A DNA stretch of 64,000 nt from Methylobacterium terricola. Lineage in GTDB: Bacteria > Pseudomonadota > Alphaproteobacteria > Rhizobiales > Beijerinckiaceae. Shown here piece by piece: positions 1-7,620 of the stretch. Within the stretch, counting starts at the first letter, position 1. Each line of letters opens with the position of its first letter. Made by a program: the position numbers and the translations under genes. The notes below the pieces were generated by a model, which saw nothing but the letters and a program-made list of their open reading frames with translations, ran no database searches and was not told the DNA's origin. The stretch covers positions 310,001-374,000 of the forward strand of contig NZ_VDDA01000001.1 of NCBI RefSeq assembly GCF_006151805.1, in the 5' to 3' direction.

Positions 1-245
1 TCGAGCCTTACACGGAAGCGTGTCACCCTTACCCCCGGCCCCTCTCCCGGCCGGGAGAGGGGGGATCCGCTCCGTATGCTTGATTCGATGTTACCCCAGA
101 CAGCCCTGTTTCTCTTGGTGTTTCAGGACTGAAGACCACAGGCCTTGCGGTAAAAACCCAATCAGACTCACTGTGCGAGGATCTGCCAGGAGTGGAAAGC
201 GGACCGTGACAGTGTCAGGATGAGGGTGCGAAGGAGACCTCGCAC
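1..245. other. Left-edge intergenic stretch with a palindromic repeat
   Basis: No convincing gene. Bases 38-62 form a hairpin of the CCCCTCTCCC / GGGAGAGGGG type that recurs near 4968 and, in a longer form, near 7400 and 7555, so it belongs to a dispersed palindromic repeat family. The rest, including a short open frame from 20 to 223, has no codon bias or recognisable product. A strong Shine-Dalgarno (AAGGAG at 231-236) serves the next gene. Confidence 0.5.
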
Positions 246-716
246 GTGAAGGTTACAATCCGGCCTGCCACTTCAAACGACGCCGATGATATCAGTCGCA
301 TCGTCATCGCCGCTCTACGTGAAACCAACGCAAAAGATTATTCGGAAGCAGTAATTGCGCGGGTCGAGCAGGGTTTCTCACCTGTGTCAGTATTCGAGTT
401 GCTGACAAAGCGCCTCGTGTTCGTTGCCGAGGGGGAGGATGGTATCGTCGGCACGGCAAGCCTTGATGGCCGCGTAGTGCGGACGGTCTTCGTTGCTCCA
501 AAGCATCAAGGCATTGGAATCGGGAAAGCCTTGATGGCCGCGGTCGAGATGGAAGCGGTCGAGCAGGAAATCGCGGCACTCACTGTGCCTTCATCCGTGA
601 CGGCCGAAAAATTCTACGCCAAGCTGGGGTTCACGGCGGTGCGCGAGAGCTACCATGGCGATGAGCGGACGATAATCATGGAACGAGCGCTCCTCAGGCC
701 AACGAAGGGAGCCTAA
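246..716 (+). CDS. GNAT family N-acetyltransferase
   Basis: Predicted cytosolic acetyl-CoA-dependent N-acetyltransferase of 156 residues, a normal length for one GNAT fold. The acetyl-CoA loop is visible as QGIGIGKA near residue 87, following the beta-4 strand VRTVFVAP. A C-terminal motif SVTAEKFYAKLGF matches the usual GNAT beta-5/alpha-4 segment. The start is GTG at 246, chosen because AAGGAG lies 9 bases upstream. The gene stands alone, its substrate cannot be told from sequence, and codon use is somewhat less GC-rich than in genes further right. Other possibilities are a ribosomal-protein or small-molecule acetyltransferase. The family call is firm. Confidence 0.85.
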   Translation: MKVTIRPATSNDADDISRIVIAALRETNAKDYSEAVIARVEQGFSPVSVFELLTKRLVFVAEGEDGIVGTASLDGRVVRTVFVAPKHQGIGIGKALMAAVEMEAVEQEIAALTVPSSVTAEKFYAKLGFTAVRESYHGDERTIIMERALLRPTKGA

Positions 717-1076
717 ATGTCGGAAGCAGCTCCCTGCATGGTCAACCTGATGAGGTTTCGACCATAGCGCATCCGCCCGCCGCCCCCGCGATTCCGCCCT
801 TTGCCTCAAATGCTACCGATGCGCCCCACCATGAGGACAGATCTCCCTCCGTAGGGTCGTCCCCGATGGAGGCGCCTGCACCCGCAATGCGGCAACCGGC
901 CCGAAGGCTCCGTCGCTCGCGGGAACGGAACGGGTCATGATCGTCACGAGTGCGTCCTTGCTGGGGCAGATCCTCACGAACCGGACATCGTCCGGTTTCC
1001 TCCCGCCAAGGCTGGTCCGGCCCCGCCGGAGGCTCAGCCCCCGGCCAGGCCCGAGCCATCCTCGACGCCCGCAGCC
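717..1076. other. Stretch without a confident gene
   Basis: Follows the acetyltransferase gene. Several overlapping open frames exist on both strands but none has a family resemblance. In the frame of the next hypothetical gene the reading frame is open from before 860 without a start codon, and codons from about 966 onward give a plausible proline-rich protein sequence (DPHEPDIVRFPPAKAG). That suggests the true N-terminus of the next gene is displaced or broken. Confidence 0.35.
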
Positions 1077-1430
1077 GTGACGATGTCGCCGTCGACGTTC
1101 GACGCGCTGTTCGCGCTCCAGGCGTCGCCGCGAGGCGCCGTCGCTCCCCCGGACACGTCCGCGCCGATGGTCGCCCCGGCATCGGGCGCCGATTCGGGCC
1201 CGCCGCGAACGAGGGCCCGGACTGCCGTGGATCCCGACCTGGTGCGGGCGATCACCGCGGCCCTCGACAGCCGGACCGGCGACGGCGCCGGCCCCGCCGC
1301 CATGGGCCGGCGCTCGCCCGTCTCGCTGGAAACCTCGATCTCCCGCCAAAACAGCCTCTGGGACGCCTTGGAACTGGCGGGACAGGCGCAGTCATCGGAT
1401 GCCGCGTCGGGACGAGCCGCGTTCCAGTGA
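1077..1430 (+). CDS. Hypothetical proline/alanine-rich protein
   Basis: An uncharacterised open frame of 117 codons beginning at a GTG. The predicted protein is rich in Ala, Pro, Ser and Arg, with a low-complexity N-terminal half and a more ordered stretch around VDPDLVRAITAALDSR (near residues 51-66). No family was recognised. The frame stays open upstream with protein-like codons but no start codon, so the N-terminus may be lost by a frameshift. A 47-codon frame starting at ATG 937 ends at the TGA overlapping this GTG (GTGA), so translational coupling is the other possible reading. It may also be a chance open frame in high-GC DNA. Confidence 0.35.
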   Translation: MTMSPSTFDALFALQASPRGAVAPPDTSAPMVAPASGADSGPPRTRARTAVDPDLVRAITAALDSRTGDGAGPAAMGRRSPVSLETSISRQNSLWDALELAGQAQSSDAASGRAAFQ

Positions 1431-1461
1431 CGGCATGGTCGCGCGCGTCGTCGACGACGCG

Positions 1462-1725
1462 TCAGCTCAGCAAGTCGCTGTGCTCGCGGTGGCGGCGCAG
1501 CCACGACGCGGCGTAGCCGCAGAGCGGCCGGAGGCGCACGCCCTCCGCCCGCGCCGCCTCGGCCACGCTCCGCATCAGCCGGTCGGCGGTGCCGGTGCCG
1601 CGCAAGGCGGGCGGCGCGTAGACGTAGGCAATGACGAGAGTGCCGGGCTGGCGGCGGTAATCGGCATAGGCGACCTCGCCGTTCACCTCGAGCTCGAACC
1701 GGCTCCGCTCCGGGTTGTCGCGCAT
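1462..1725 (-). CDS. Small GNAT-type acetyltransferase (YjdJ/Acetyltransf_CG family)
   Basis: An 87-residue protein matching the short GCN5-related acetyltransferase family (E. coli YjdJ type), which is truncated relative to full GNAT enzymes. Visible family features are the N-terminal RSRFELEVNGEVAYADYR, the acetyl-CoA loop PPALRGTGTADRL (residues 39-51) and the conserved C-terminal RLRPLCGYAASWLRRH. The start at 1725 was chosen because it places the family N-terminus correctly; the frame is open much further upstream only because it shadows the aminotransferase on the other strand. Substrate is unknown. It is divergent from the aminotransferase gene that begins at 1921. Confidence 0.8.
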   Translation of the reverse strand: MRDNPERSRFELEVNGEVAYADYRRQPGTLVIAYVYAPPALRGTGTADRLMRSVAEAARAEGVRLRPLCGYAASWLRRHREHSDLLS

Positions 1726-1920
1726 GGGGGCCTTCTTCCGGCGTTCGACGGGCGGGAACTCGACGGGCAGGGATTCCCCCAGGCACGAGCATGAGACGGC
1801 AAGCCGCGGAGGCGCAAGGCGGTTCCGCCCCGGGATCGCGGGCCCGCGCCGCTCGGTTCCGTCCGGCTTCCCGGCGTGGTAGCGAGGCCCGGTCCCGCCC
1901 TCGAACCCGTCGCCCGCTGC

Positions 1921-3078
1921 ATGAACCCCATCTTTGCCGACCTGCCGACCACCGTGTTCGAGGTGATGTCGGCGCTCGCCCGGGAGACCGGCGCCGTGAA
2001 TCTCGGCCAGGGCTTCCCCGACGATCCCGGCCCGGCCGACGTGCGCGCCAAGGCCGCCGAGGCGGTGGTGGAGGGCTGGAACCAATACCCGCCCATGATG
2101 GGGCTGCCGGAGCTGCGCCGGGCCGTCGCGCAGCACTACGCCCGCTGGCAGGGGCTCGATCTCGACCCCGACACCGAGGTGATGGTGACCTCGGGCGCCA
2201 CCGAGGCCCTGGCCGGCGCCCTGATGGCCTTGATCGAACCCGGCGACGAGGTCGTGCTGTTCGAGCCGATGTACGACGCCTACCTGCCGCTGGTGCGCCG
2301 GGCCGGCGGCGTGCCGCGCTTCGTCACCCTGACCCCGCCGCACTTCCGGATCACGGAAGATGCCCTCGCCGCCGCCTTCTCGCCGCGCACGAAGGTCGTG
2401 CTGCTCAACAACCCGCTCAACCCGTCGGCCACGATCTTCCCCGACGAGGACCTGGAGCTGCTCGCCGGCTTCTGCCAGCGTTTCGACGCGGTGGCGCTCT
2501 GCGACGAGGTCTGGGAGCACGTCGTCTTCGACGGCCGCCGCCATCGGCCGTTGATGGCCGTCCCGGGCATGCGCGAGCGCACGGTGAAGATCGGCTCGGC
2601 GGGCAAGATCTTCTCCCTCACCGGCTGGAAGGTCGGTTTCGTGATGGCGCCGCCCCACCTGATGCGGGGCCTGGCCAAGGCGCACCAGTTCCTCACCTTC
2701 ACCACGCCGCCGAACCTCCAGGCGGCGGTGGCCTACGGCCTCTCGAAGGACGACACCTATTTCGAGGACATGCGCACCGACTTTGCCCGGGCGCGCGACC
2801 GCTTCGCCGGCGGCCTGAGCGCTCTCGGCTTCAGCGTGCTGCCCTCCGCCGGCACCTACTTCCTCAACCTCGACATCGCGCCCCTCGGCGAGAGCGACGA
2901 CGTCGCCTTCTGCGAGCGGCTGGTGCGCCGGCACGGCGTCGCGGCGATCCCGGTGAGCGCCTTCTATGCCCACCGGCCGGTGCGGACGATCGTGCGGTTC
3001 TGCTTCGCCAAGCGCGACGACACCCTCGACCGCGCCCTCGAGCGACTGCGCGGCCTCGCGCCCGGGCGCGCCGCCTGA
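1921..3078 (+). CDS. Class I/II PLP-dependent aminotransferase
   Basis: A 385-residue fold-type I aminotransferase, close to the methionine/kynurenine aminotransferase group (YbdL-like). The N-terminus has the substrate-loop sequence NLGQGFPDDPGP. The PLP-binding lysine is in SAGKIFSLTGWKVGF (Lys about 229), preceded by the LCDEVWEHVVFDG segment that supplies the cofactor aspartate. The phosphate-binding arginine is near the C-terminus in IVRFCFAKRDD. ATG 1921 is chosen over an upstream GTG because it starts the family N-terminus MNPIFADLPTTVFE. It would transfer amino groups between an amino acid such as methionine or a branched or aromatic one and a 2-oxoacid. It is followed closely by the DUF4112 gene. 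Confidence 0.9.
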   Translation: MNPIFADLPTTVFEVMSALARETGAVNLGQGFPDDPGPADVRAKAAEAVVEGWNQYPPMMGLPELRRAVAQHYARWQGLDLDPDTEVMVTSGATEALAGALMALIEPGDEVVLFEPMYDAYLPLVRRAGGVPRFVTLTPPHFRITEDALAAAFSPRTKVVLLNNPLNPSATIFPDEDLELLAGFCQRFDAVALCDEVWEHVVFDGRRHRPLMAVPGMRERTVKIGSAGKIFSLTGWKVGFVMAPPHLMRGLAKAHQFLTFTTPPNLQAAVAYGLSKDDTYFEDMRTDFARARDRFAGGLSALGFSVLPSAGTYFLNLDIAPLGESDDVAFCERLVRRHGVAAIPVSAFYAHRPVRTIVRFCFAKRDDTLDRALERLRGLAPGRAA

Positions 3079-3126
3079 TGCGGGGGCTCCTTGTCGGACA
3101 GGGGGGCCGGGGCCACATCCTGGTTC

Positions 3127-3696
3127 ATGAGCACCACGCACCCGCTCCGGAGCCCCGGGATGACCTCTTCGCAGACGGCCGGCCATGTCCCGCCCTTCGG
3201 GGCCGGGGCGTTCGGGCAAGGGACCGATTACAAGGCGACCGATTACAAGGCGACCGACTTCAAGGACGACACGCTCGGCCTGCGCGCCAGGGCCGGCCAG
3301 GCCATGGCGGGCTCGACGCCCGAGCAGGTGATGGCGCGGCTCGACCTGCTGGCGCATGTCCTCGACACCGCGATCCTGCTGCCGGGCAACCGGCGCATCG
3401 GCCTCGACGCGATCGTCGGCCTGATCCCGGTGATCGGCGACGCGATCACCACGGCGATCTCGTCCTACATCGTCTGGGAGGCCCGCCGCCTCGGCGCGCC
3501 GCGCTGGCTGATCGCCCGCATGGCGGCCAACGTGGCGATCGACGGGGTGATCGGTGCGGTGCCGCTGGTCGGCGACCTGTTCGATGCCGCCTTCAAGGCC
3601 AATCGCCGCAATGTGCAGTTGCTGCGCCGCCACCTCGAGCGCAGCGGCGCGCTGAAGCCCAGCGTGATCGACGTCACCGCCACGCGCCTCGACTGA
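3127..3696 (+). CDS. DUF4112 domain protein
   Basis: A 189-residue protein whose body (roughly residues 50-170) matches DUF4112: DLLAHVLDTAILLPGNRRIG, then the hydrophobic hairpin LDAIVGLIPVIGDAITTAIS and a second GAVPLVGDLFDAAFKANRRN. The family is of unknown function and has two amphipathic or membrane-associated hairpins, so inner-membrane association is likely. The N-terminal 45 residues are low complexity and carry a near-tandem repeat TDYKATDYKATDFKDD, coded by 15-base units near 3224-3268. Start ATG 3127 is preferred to a GTG at 3091. It lies 49 bases after the aminotransferase and 29 before the permease, so one transcript is possible. Confidence 0.8.
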   Translation: MSTTHPLRSPGMTSSQTAGHVPPFGAGAFGQGTDYKATDYKATDFKDDTLGLRARAGQAMAGSTPEQVMARLDLLAHVLDTAILLPGNRRIGLDAIVGLIPVIGDAITTAISSYIVWEARRLGAPRWLIARMAANVAIDGVIGAVPLVGDLFDAAFKANRRNVQLLRRHLERSGALKPSVIDVTATRLD

Positions 3697-3724
3697 TCCT
3701 CACCGCCCGACCGGGGGACGCCGC

Positions 3725-4915
3725 ATGAACCAGCGCCCCCCGGCTCCGGAACTCGACGCGATTCCCGTCACCTCGCCGGCGGCGGGCCCGGTGAGCCTGC
3801 CGCTCCCGGGCCCGACCGGCACCGGGCGGCTGTCGCCGCTCAACCGGCGGCGGCTGGCGAACTTCAAGGCGAACCGCCGCGGCTACTGGTCGTTCGTGCT
3901 GTTCTGCGTCCTGTTCGTCGGCAGCCTGTTCGCCGAGTTCATCGCCAACGACCGGCCGATCGTCGTCTCCTACAAGGGCGAGATCCTGTTCCCGATCGTG
4001 GTCGACTACCCGGAGGAGACGTTCGGCGGCTTCCTCGCCCGCACCGACTACCGCGATCCGGTGATCGCCAAGGAGATCGCCCAGAACGGCTGGGCGATCT
4101 GGCCGCCGATCCATTTCTCCTACGACACCCACAACCTCGACCTGCCGGTTCCGGCTCCTGCCCCCCCGACCTGGCTGCTCACCAATGCCCAGTGCAAGGC
4201 GGTGGCGGAGAAGAGCGGCGGCACGACCTGCCGCGACATCGAGTGGAACTGGCTCGGCACCGACGACCAGGGCCGCGACGTCGTCGCCCGGCTCCTCTAC
4301 GGTTTCCGCCTCTCCGTGCTGTTCGGCCTCACCCTGGCGCTGGTCTCGTCGGTGATCGGGGTGCTGGCCGGCGCGGTGCAGGGTTATTTCGGCGGCTGGG
4401 TCGATCTCGTGTTCCAGCGGGTGATCGAGATCTGGACCGCGATCCCGTCGCTCTACCTCTTGATCATCATCTCGTCGATCATCACGCCGAGCTTCTTCGT
4501 GCTGCTCGGGATCCTGCTCTTGTTCTCGTGGGTGTCGCTGGTCGGCGTGGTGCGGGCGGAGTTCCTGCGCGCGCGCAACTTCGAGTACGTGCGGGCCGCC
4601 CGGGCGCTCGGGCTCTCCAACGCCCGCATCATGTTCCGCCACCTCCTGCCCAACGCCATGGTGGCGACGCTGACCTTCCTGCCCTTCGTGCTGAACGGCT
4701 CGATCACGACGCTCACCTCGCTCGACTTCCTCGGCTTCGGCCTGCCGCCGGGCTCGCCGTCGCTCGGCGAGATGCTGGCGCAGGGCAAGGCGAACCTCCA
4801 GGCGCCGTGGCTCGGGCTGACGGGGTTCGCGGTGATCGCCGTGACCTTGAGCCTTCTGATCTTCGCCGGCGAGGCGGTGCGGGACGCGTTCGATCCGCGG
4901 AAATCGTTTCGATGA
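3725..4915 (+). CDS. yejE: YejE-type ABC transporter permease
   Basis: A 396-residue inner-membrane permease of the microcin C / oligopeptide importer family. The family-specific N-terminal region has LSPLNRRRLANFKANRRGYW before the first membrane helix (about residues 55-75). Then comes the long periplasmic insert containing WLLTNAQCK and IEWNWLGTDDQGRDVVARLLYG, then five hydrophobic segments with the EAA loop EYVRAARALGLSNARIMFRHLLPNA that contacts the ATPase. YejE normally works with YejA (binding protein), YejB (permease) and YejF (double ATPase), importing microcin C-like or murein peptides. None of those partners is adjacent here, so it must be partnered from elsewhere or be a split operon. 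Start ATG 3725. Confidence 0.88.
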   Translation: MNQRPPAPELDAIPVTSPAAGPVSLPLPGPTGTGRLSPLNRRRLANFKANRRGYWSFVLFCVLFVGSLFAEFIANDRPIVVSYKGEILFPIVVDYPEETFGGFLARTDYRDPVIAKEIAQNGWAIWPPIHFSYDTHNLDLPVPAPAPPTWLLTNAQCKAVAEKSGGTTCRDIEWNWLGTDDQGRDVVARLLYGFRLSVLFGLTLALVSSVIGVLAGAVQGYFGGWVDLVFQRVIEIWTAIPSLYLLIIISSIITPSFFVLLGILLLFSWVSLVGVVRAEFLRARNFEYVRAARALGLSNARIMFRHLLPNAMVATLTFLPFVLNGSITTLTSLDFLGFGLPPGSPSLGEMLAQGKANLQAPWLGLTGFAVIAVTLSLLIFAGEAVRDAFDPRKSFR

Positions 4916-4967
4916 CGTCCTACGGGTCACACCATACGGTCGGCACGCCGATCTCAGGCAGGGAAGC

Positions 4968-4995
4968 ATCCCCTCTCCTATGCGGGAGAGGGGAT
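4968..4995. terminator. Hairpin after yejE-like gene
   Basis: Perfect 11-base arms ATCCCCTCTCC (4968-4978) and GGAGAGGGGAT (4985-4995) with a six-base loop. It lies between the convergent permease and cupredoxin genes and resembles the palindrome at the left edge of the window, so it may be both a dispersed repeat and a bidirectional transcription stop. No clear U-run follows. Confidence 0.5.
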
Positions 4996-5038
4996 CCCGC
5001 GCTGTATCGTTGTTGATACGCTTCAGTATCCAATCAGC

Positions 5039-5491
5039 TCACTTCGTCGGGTCGATCAGCGTCAGCTTGCCCTCGAACGGCTTGTCCTGCTTCGTGGTCG
5101 CGGTGCAGCCGTAGGTGTACTCGCCCGGCGCGATGGTGCGCAGGCGGATCGCGCCCTTGCCGTTGGCCTTGACCAGATAGGCGTCGTTGCTCGCCACGTG
5201 GACGACGTCGCCGTCGTGGTGCAGCACGTTCTTGTTCTGGAAGATCTGCGGCGCGGTGAGCGAGACCTGCTCGCTCGACTGGTTGATCACGTGCAGGTCG
5301 ACATTGGTCTGGGCCGGCAGGCGCAGCTCGGCGGGGGCGCAGCGCGGCACGCCGTTCTCGGCGGTGATCGTCACCTCGACGGGCGGCATCGCGTCGGTCT
5401 TGGGCGGCGGCAGGTCGTTGGCGGCCTGCGCTCCGCCGGTCAGGGCGGCGAGCAGGAACGCGGCAGCAGCGGCGCGGGCGGGGAACGTCAT
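5039..5491 (-). CDS. Secreted cupredoxin-like protein
   Basis: A 150-residue protein with an N-terminal signal peptide (about residues 1-24, hydrophobic AAAAAFLLAALTGGAQA). It has a cupredoxin-type beta-sandwich pattern: VEVTITAENGVPRCAPAELRLPA, VDLHVINQSSEQVSLTAP, and the C-terminal PGEYTYGCTATTKQDKPFEG, which matches the last strand of EfeO/Cupredoxin_1 domains. A classical His-Cys-His-Met copper set is not complete: a Cys near the end and an internal HHDGD are present but no clear ligand Met. Copper binding is therefore uncertain. ATG 5491 is chosen for the signal peptide, with GAGG upstream. It diverges from the ABC operon at 5746 across a 254-base gap. Confidence 0.75.
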   Translation of the reverse strand: MTFPARAAAAAFLLAALTGGAQAANDLPPPKTDAMPPVEVTITAENGVPRCAPAELRLPAQTNVDLHVINQSSEQVSLTAPQIFQNKNVLHHDGDVVHVASNDAYLVKANGKGAIRLRTIAPGEYTYGCTATTKQDKPFEGKLTLIDPTK

Positions 5492-5745
5492 CGGGGGCCT
5501 CTCGGAGAGGGTGAGAAAGGTCGAGGCCAGAACGCCAGGTTGCGTCCGATGTTTCCTCGCCCGTCCCGATCGGCCCGCGACCCGATGCCCCCGGGCGCGA
5601 TGGCCAGGCGATAACAAATATTCTCGGGGGCGCGCCCGCCGGAGACGAAGCATCTCTGCACGGCGCGGAAATTGCCACGCTTCGTCCATTGCGCCGGCGC
5701 TGCGTTGCAGCAAGGATGGCGCCCGCAACACGACGGGGTTCAGGG

Positions 5746-7368
5746 ATGATCATCGACCGCCGCGACGCCCTCAAGCGGGCCGGCCTCCTCGCCCTCGGCA
5801 CCGCGGCCTGGAGCCCGGCGGCCCTGACGCGGGCCATGGCGCAGGGGGCTGCCCAGGCGCCCCGGCGCGGCGGCGTGCTGACGGTGCAGCTCAACGGCGA
5901 GCAGCGGGTGCTGAACCCGGCGATCCGCGCCTCGACCGGCGTCTACGTCATCACCTCGAAGATCGTCGAGCCGCTGGTCGACCTCGACCAGGACGGCAAG
6001 CCGGCCGGCGTGCTCGCGACCTCCTGGGAGGCGACGCCCGACGGCAAGACCGTGACCTTTCGGCTCCGCCAGGGCGTGACCTGGCACGACGGCAAGCCGT
6101 TCACCTCCGCGGACGTGCAATACACCGCGATGGAGCTGTGGAAGAAGTACCTCAACTACGGCACCCAGCTTCAGCTCTACCTGGAGGCGGTGGATACGCC
6201 CGATCCGCACACGGCCGTGTTCCGCTACGCCCGGCCGATGCCGCTGAACCTGCTGCTGCGGGCGCTCTGCGACCTCGGCTACGTCGCGCCCCGGCACGTC
6301 TTTCAGGGCACCAACGTGCTGGAGAACCCGGCCAACACCGCGCCGATCGGCACCGGCCCGTTCAAGTTCGTGTCCTACGAGCGCGGCCAGCACGTCATCG
6401 CCGAGCGCAATCCCACCTACTGGCGCGAGGGCTTTCCCTATCTCGACCGGATCGTCTGGCGCTTCATCACCGACAAGGCGGCGGCCTCGGCGGCTCTGGA
6501 GACCGGCCAGGTCCAGCTCTCGACCTACAACGCGCTGGCCCTCGCCGATCTCGACCGGTTGAAGACGGACAAGCGCTTCACCGTGTCGAGCAAGGGGCTG
6601 GAGGCCAACGCCTTCAACAACACCCTCGAGTTCAACACCCGCCGCAAGGAGCTCGCCGACGTGCGGGTGCGCCGGGCGATCGCGCATGCCATCGACGTCC
6701 CGTTCTTCATCGAGAACTTCATCTACGGCCTCGGCCAGCCGGCGACCGGACCGATCCCGTCCTCCTCGACCGCCTTCTACCCGAGCAACCCGGCCCCCTA
6801 CCCGCTCGACCCGAAGAAGTCGGCGGCGCTCCTCGACGAGGCCGGGTTCAAGCGCGGGGCCGGCGGCACCCGGTTCTCGCTCAAGCTCGTCCCGATCATG
6901 AACGGCGAGGACGTGCCGCTGCTCGCCACCTTCATCCAGCAATCGCTGCAGGCGGTGGGGATCAAGGTCGACATCGTCAACCTCGACACGGCGGGCGCGC
7001 TCTCCACCGTCTACCGCGACTGGAACTTCGATCTCGCCACCGGCTGGCACCAGTATCGCGGCGACCCGGCGGTCTCGACCACGGTCTGGTACCGCTCCGG
7101 CTCGCCGAAGGGCGCGCCGTGGACCAACCAGTACGGCTGGCAATCCGACCTCGTCGACCGCCTCACCGACGAGGCGGCGAGCGAGCTCGACCCGGAGAAG
7201 CGCAAGGCCCTCTACGCCCAGTGGGTGAAGGCGGTGAACGACGAGATCCCGGTCTGGATGATGACCGAGCGCACCTTCCTGTCGGCGACGAGCACGCGCG
7301 TGCACGGCGATCACAACACCCCGCGCTGGGGCTCGGCCGACTGGCACGATGCGTGGATCGAGGCGTGA
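5746..7368 (+). CDS. ABC transporter substrate-binding protein (peptide/oligopeptide family 5)
   Basis: A 540-residue periplasmic binding protein of the DppA/OppA family (SBP_bac_5). The N-terminus DRRDALKRAGLLALGTAAW carries a twin-arginine pair followed by a hydrophobic core, consistent with Tat or Sec export and cleavage after AMAQ. Family landmarks include LNPAIRASTGVYVITSKIVEPL, VTWHDGKPFTSADVQYT, GTGPFKFVSYERGQHV and the C-terminal dipeptide-binding lobe near GDPAVSTTVWYRSGSP. ATG 5746 has CAGGG just upstream. It is the first gene of an operon with two permeases and a double ATPase, so it selects the imported ligand, which could be a peptide, glycan or opine. The specific substrate cannot be read from the sequence. 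Confidence 0.9.
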   Translation: MIIDRRDALKRAGLLALGTAAWSPAALTRAMAQGAAQAPRRGGVLTVQLNGEQRVLNPAIRASTGVYVITSKIVEPLVDLDQDGKPAGVLATSWEATPDGKTVTFRLRQGVTWHDGKPFTSADVQYTAMELWKKYLNYGTQLQLYLEAVDTPDPHTAVFRYARPMPLNLLLRALCDLGYVAPRHVFQGTNVLENPANTAPIGTGPFKFVSYERGQHVIAERNPTYWREGFPYLDRIVWRFITDKAAASAALETGQVQLSTYNALALADLDRLKTDKRFTVSSKGLEANAFNNTLEFNTRRKELADVRVRRAIAHAIDVPFFIENFIYGLGQPATGPIPSSSTAFYPSNPAPYPLDPKKSAALLDEAGFKRGAGGTRFSLKLVPIMNGEDVPLLATFIQQSLQAVGIKVDIVNLDTAGALSTVYRDWNFDLATGWHQYRGDPAVSTTVWYRSGSPKGAPWTNQYGWQSDLVDRLTDEAASELDPEKRKALYAQWVKAVNDEIPVWMMTERTFLSATSTRVHGDHNTPRWGSADWHDAWIEA

Positions 7369-7399
7369 GATCGTCGTCGATGACGCGCGCGACGGGGAA

Positions 7400-7583
7400 C
7401 CCTCCCCCCTCTGCGGGGGAGGGTGGCCCCCGGAGGGGGCCGGGAGAGGGGACGCCGCTGCCGGAGAAGTCGCGACCATGATGACGGGCGCCATCTGGAT
7501 CAGCGTCGCGCTGCCCCTCTCGGCGGGACTTCGTCCCGCTGCGCCTGCTCCGCAGGCCACCCTCCCCCGCAGAGGGGGGAGGG
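7400..7583. repeat. Inverted-repeat element between binding-protein and permease genes
   Basis: Two exact 29-base inverted copies, 7400-7428 and 7555-7583, enclose about 126 bases. Inside are two further hairpins: GGCCCCC/GGGGGCC at 7426-7442 and GCGGGAC/GTCCCGC at 7523-7539. The whole 252-base gap between the binding protein and the first permease is made of this structure and carries no gene. The arrangement resembles a MITE- or REP-like palindromic element inserted in an operon. It could attenuate expression of the permeases relative to the binding protein. Confidence 0.75.
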
Positions 7584-7620
7584 GTGCCGGAGCCACCCTG
7601 GAAACAGGACGGGCCCACCC

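Noticed and set aside
20-223. Small open frame at the left edge
   Set aside because: It overlaps a palindromic repeat, has no ribosome site and shows no protein-like character.
3224-3268. FLAG-tag-like sequence (DYKATDYKATDFKDD) in the DUF4112 gene
   Set aside because: A chance resemblance: the codons fit the host pattern and the segment is an internal 15-base duplication, not an engineered tag.
1462-3633. Long minus-strand open frame (723 codons)
   Set aside because: Only the last 87 codons are a recognisable protein (a YjdJ-type acetyltransferase). The rest lies antisense to the aminotransferase and is Arg/Gly/Pro-rich shadow sequence.
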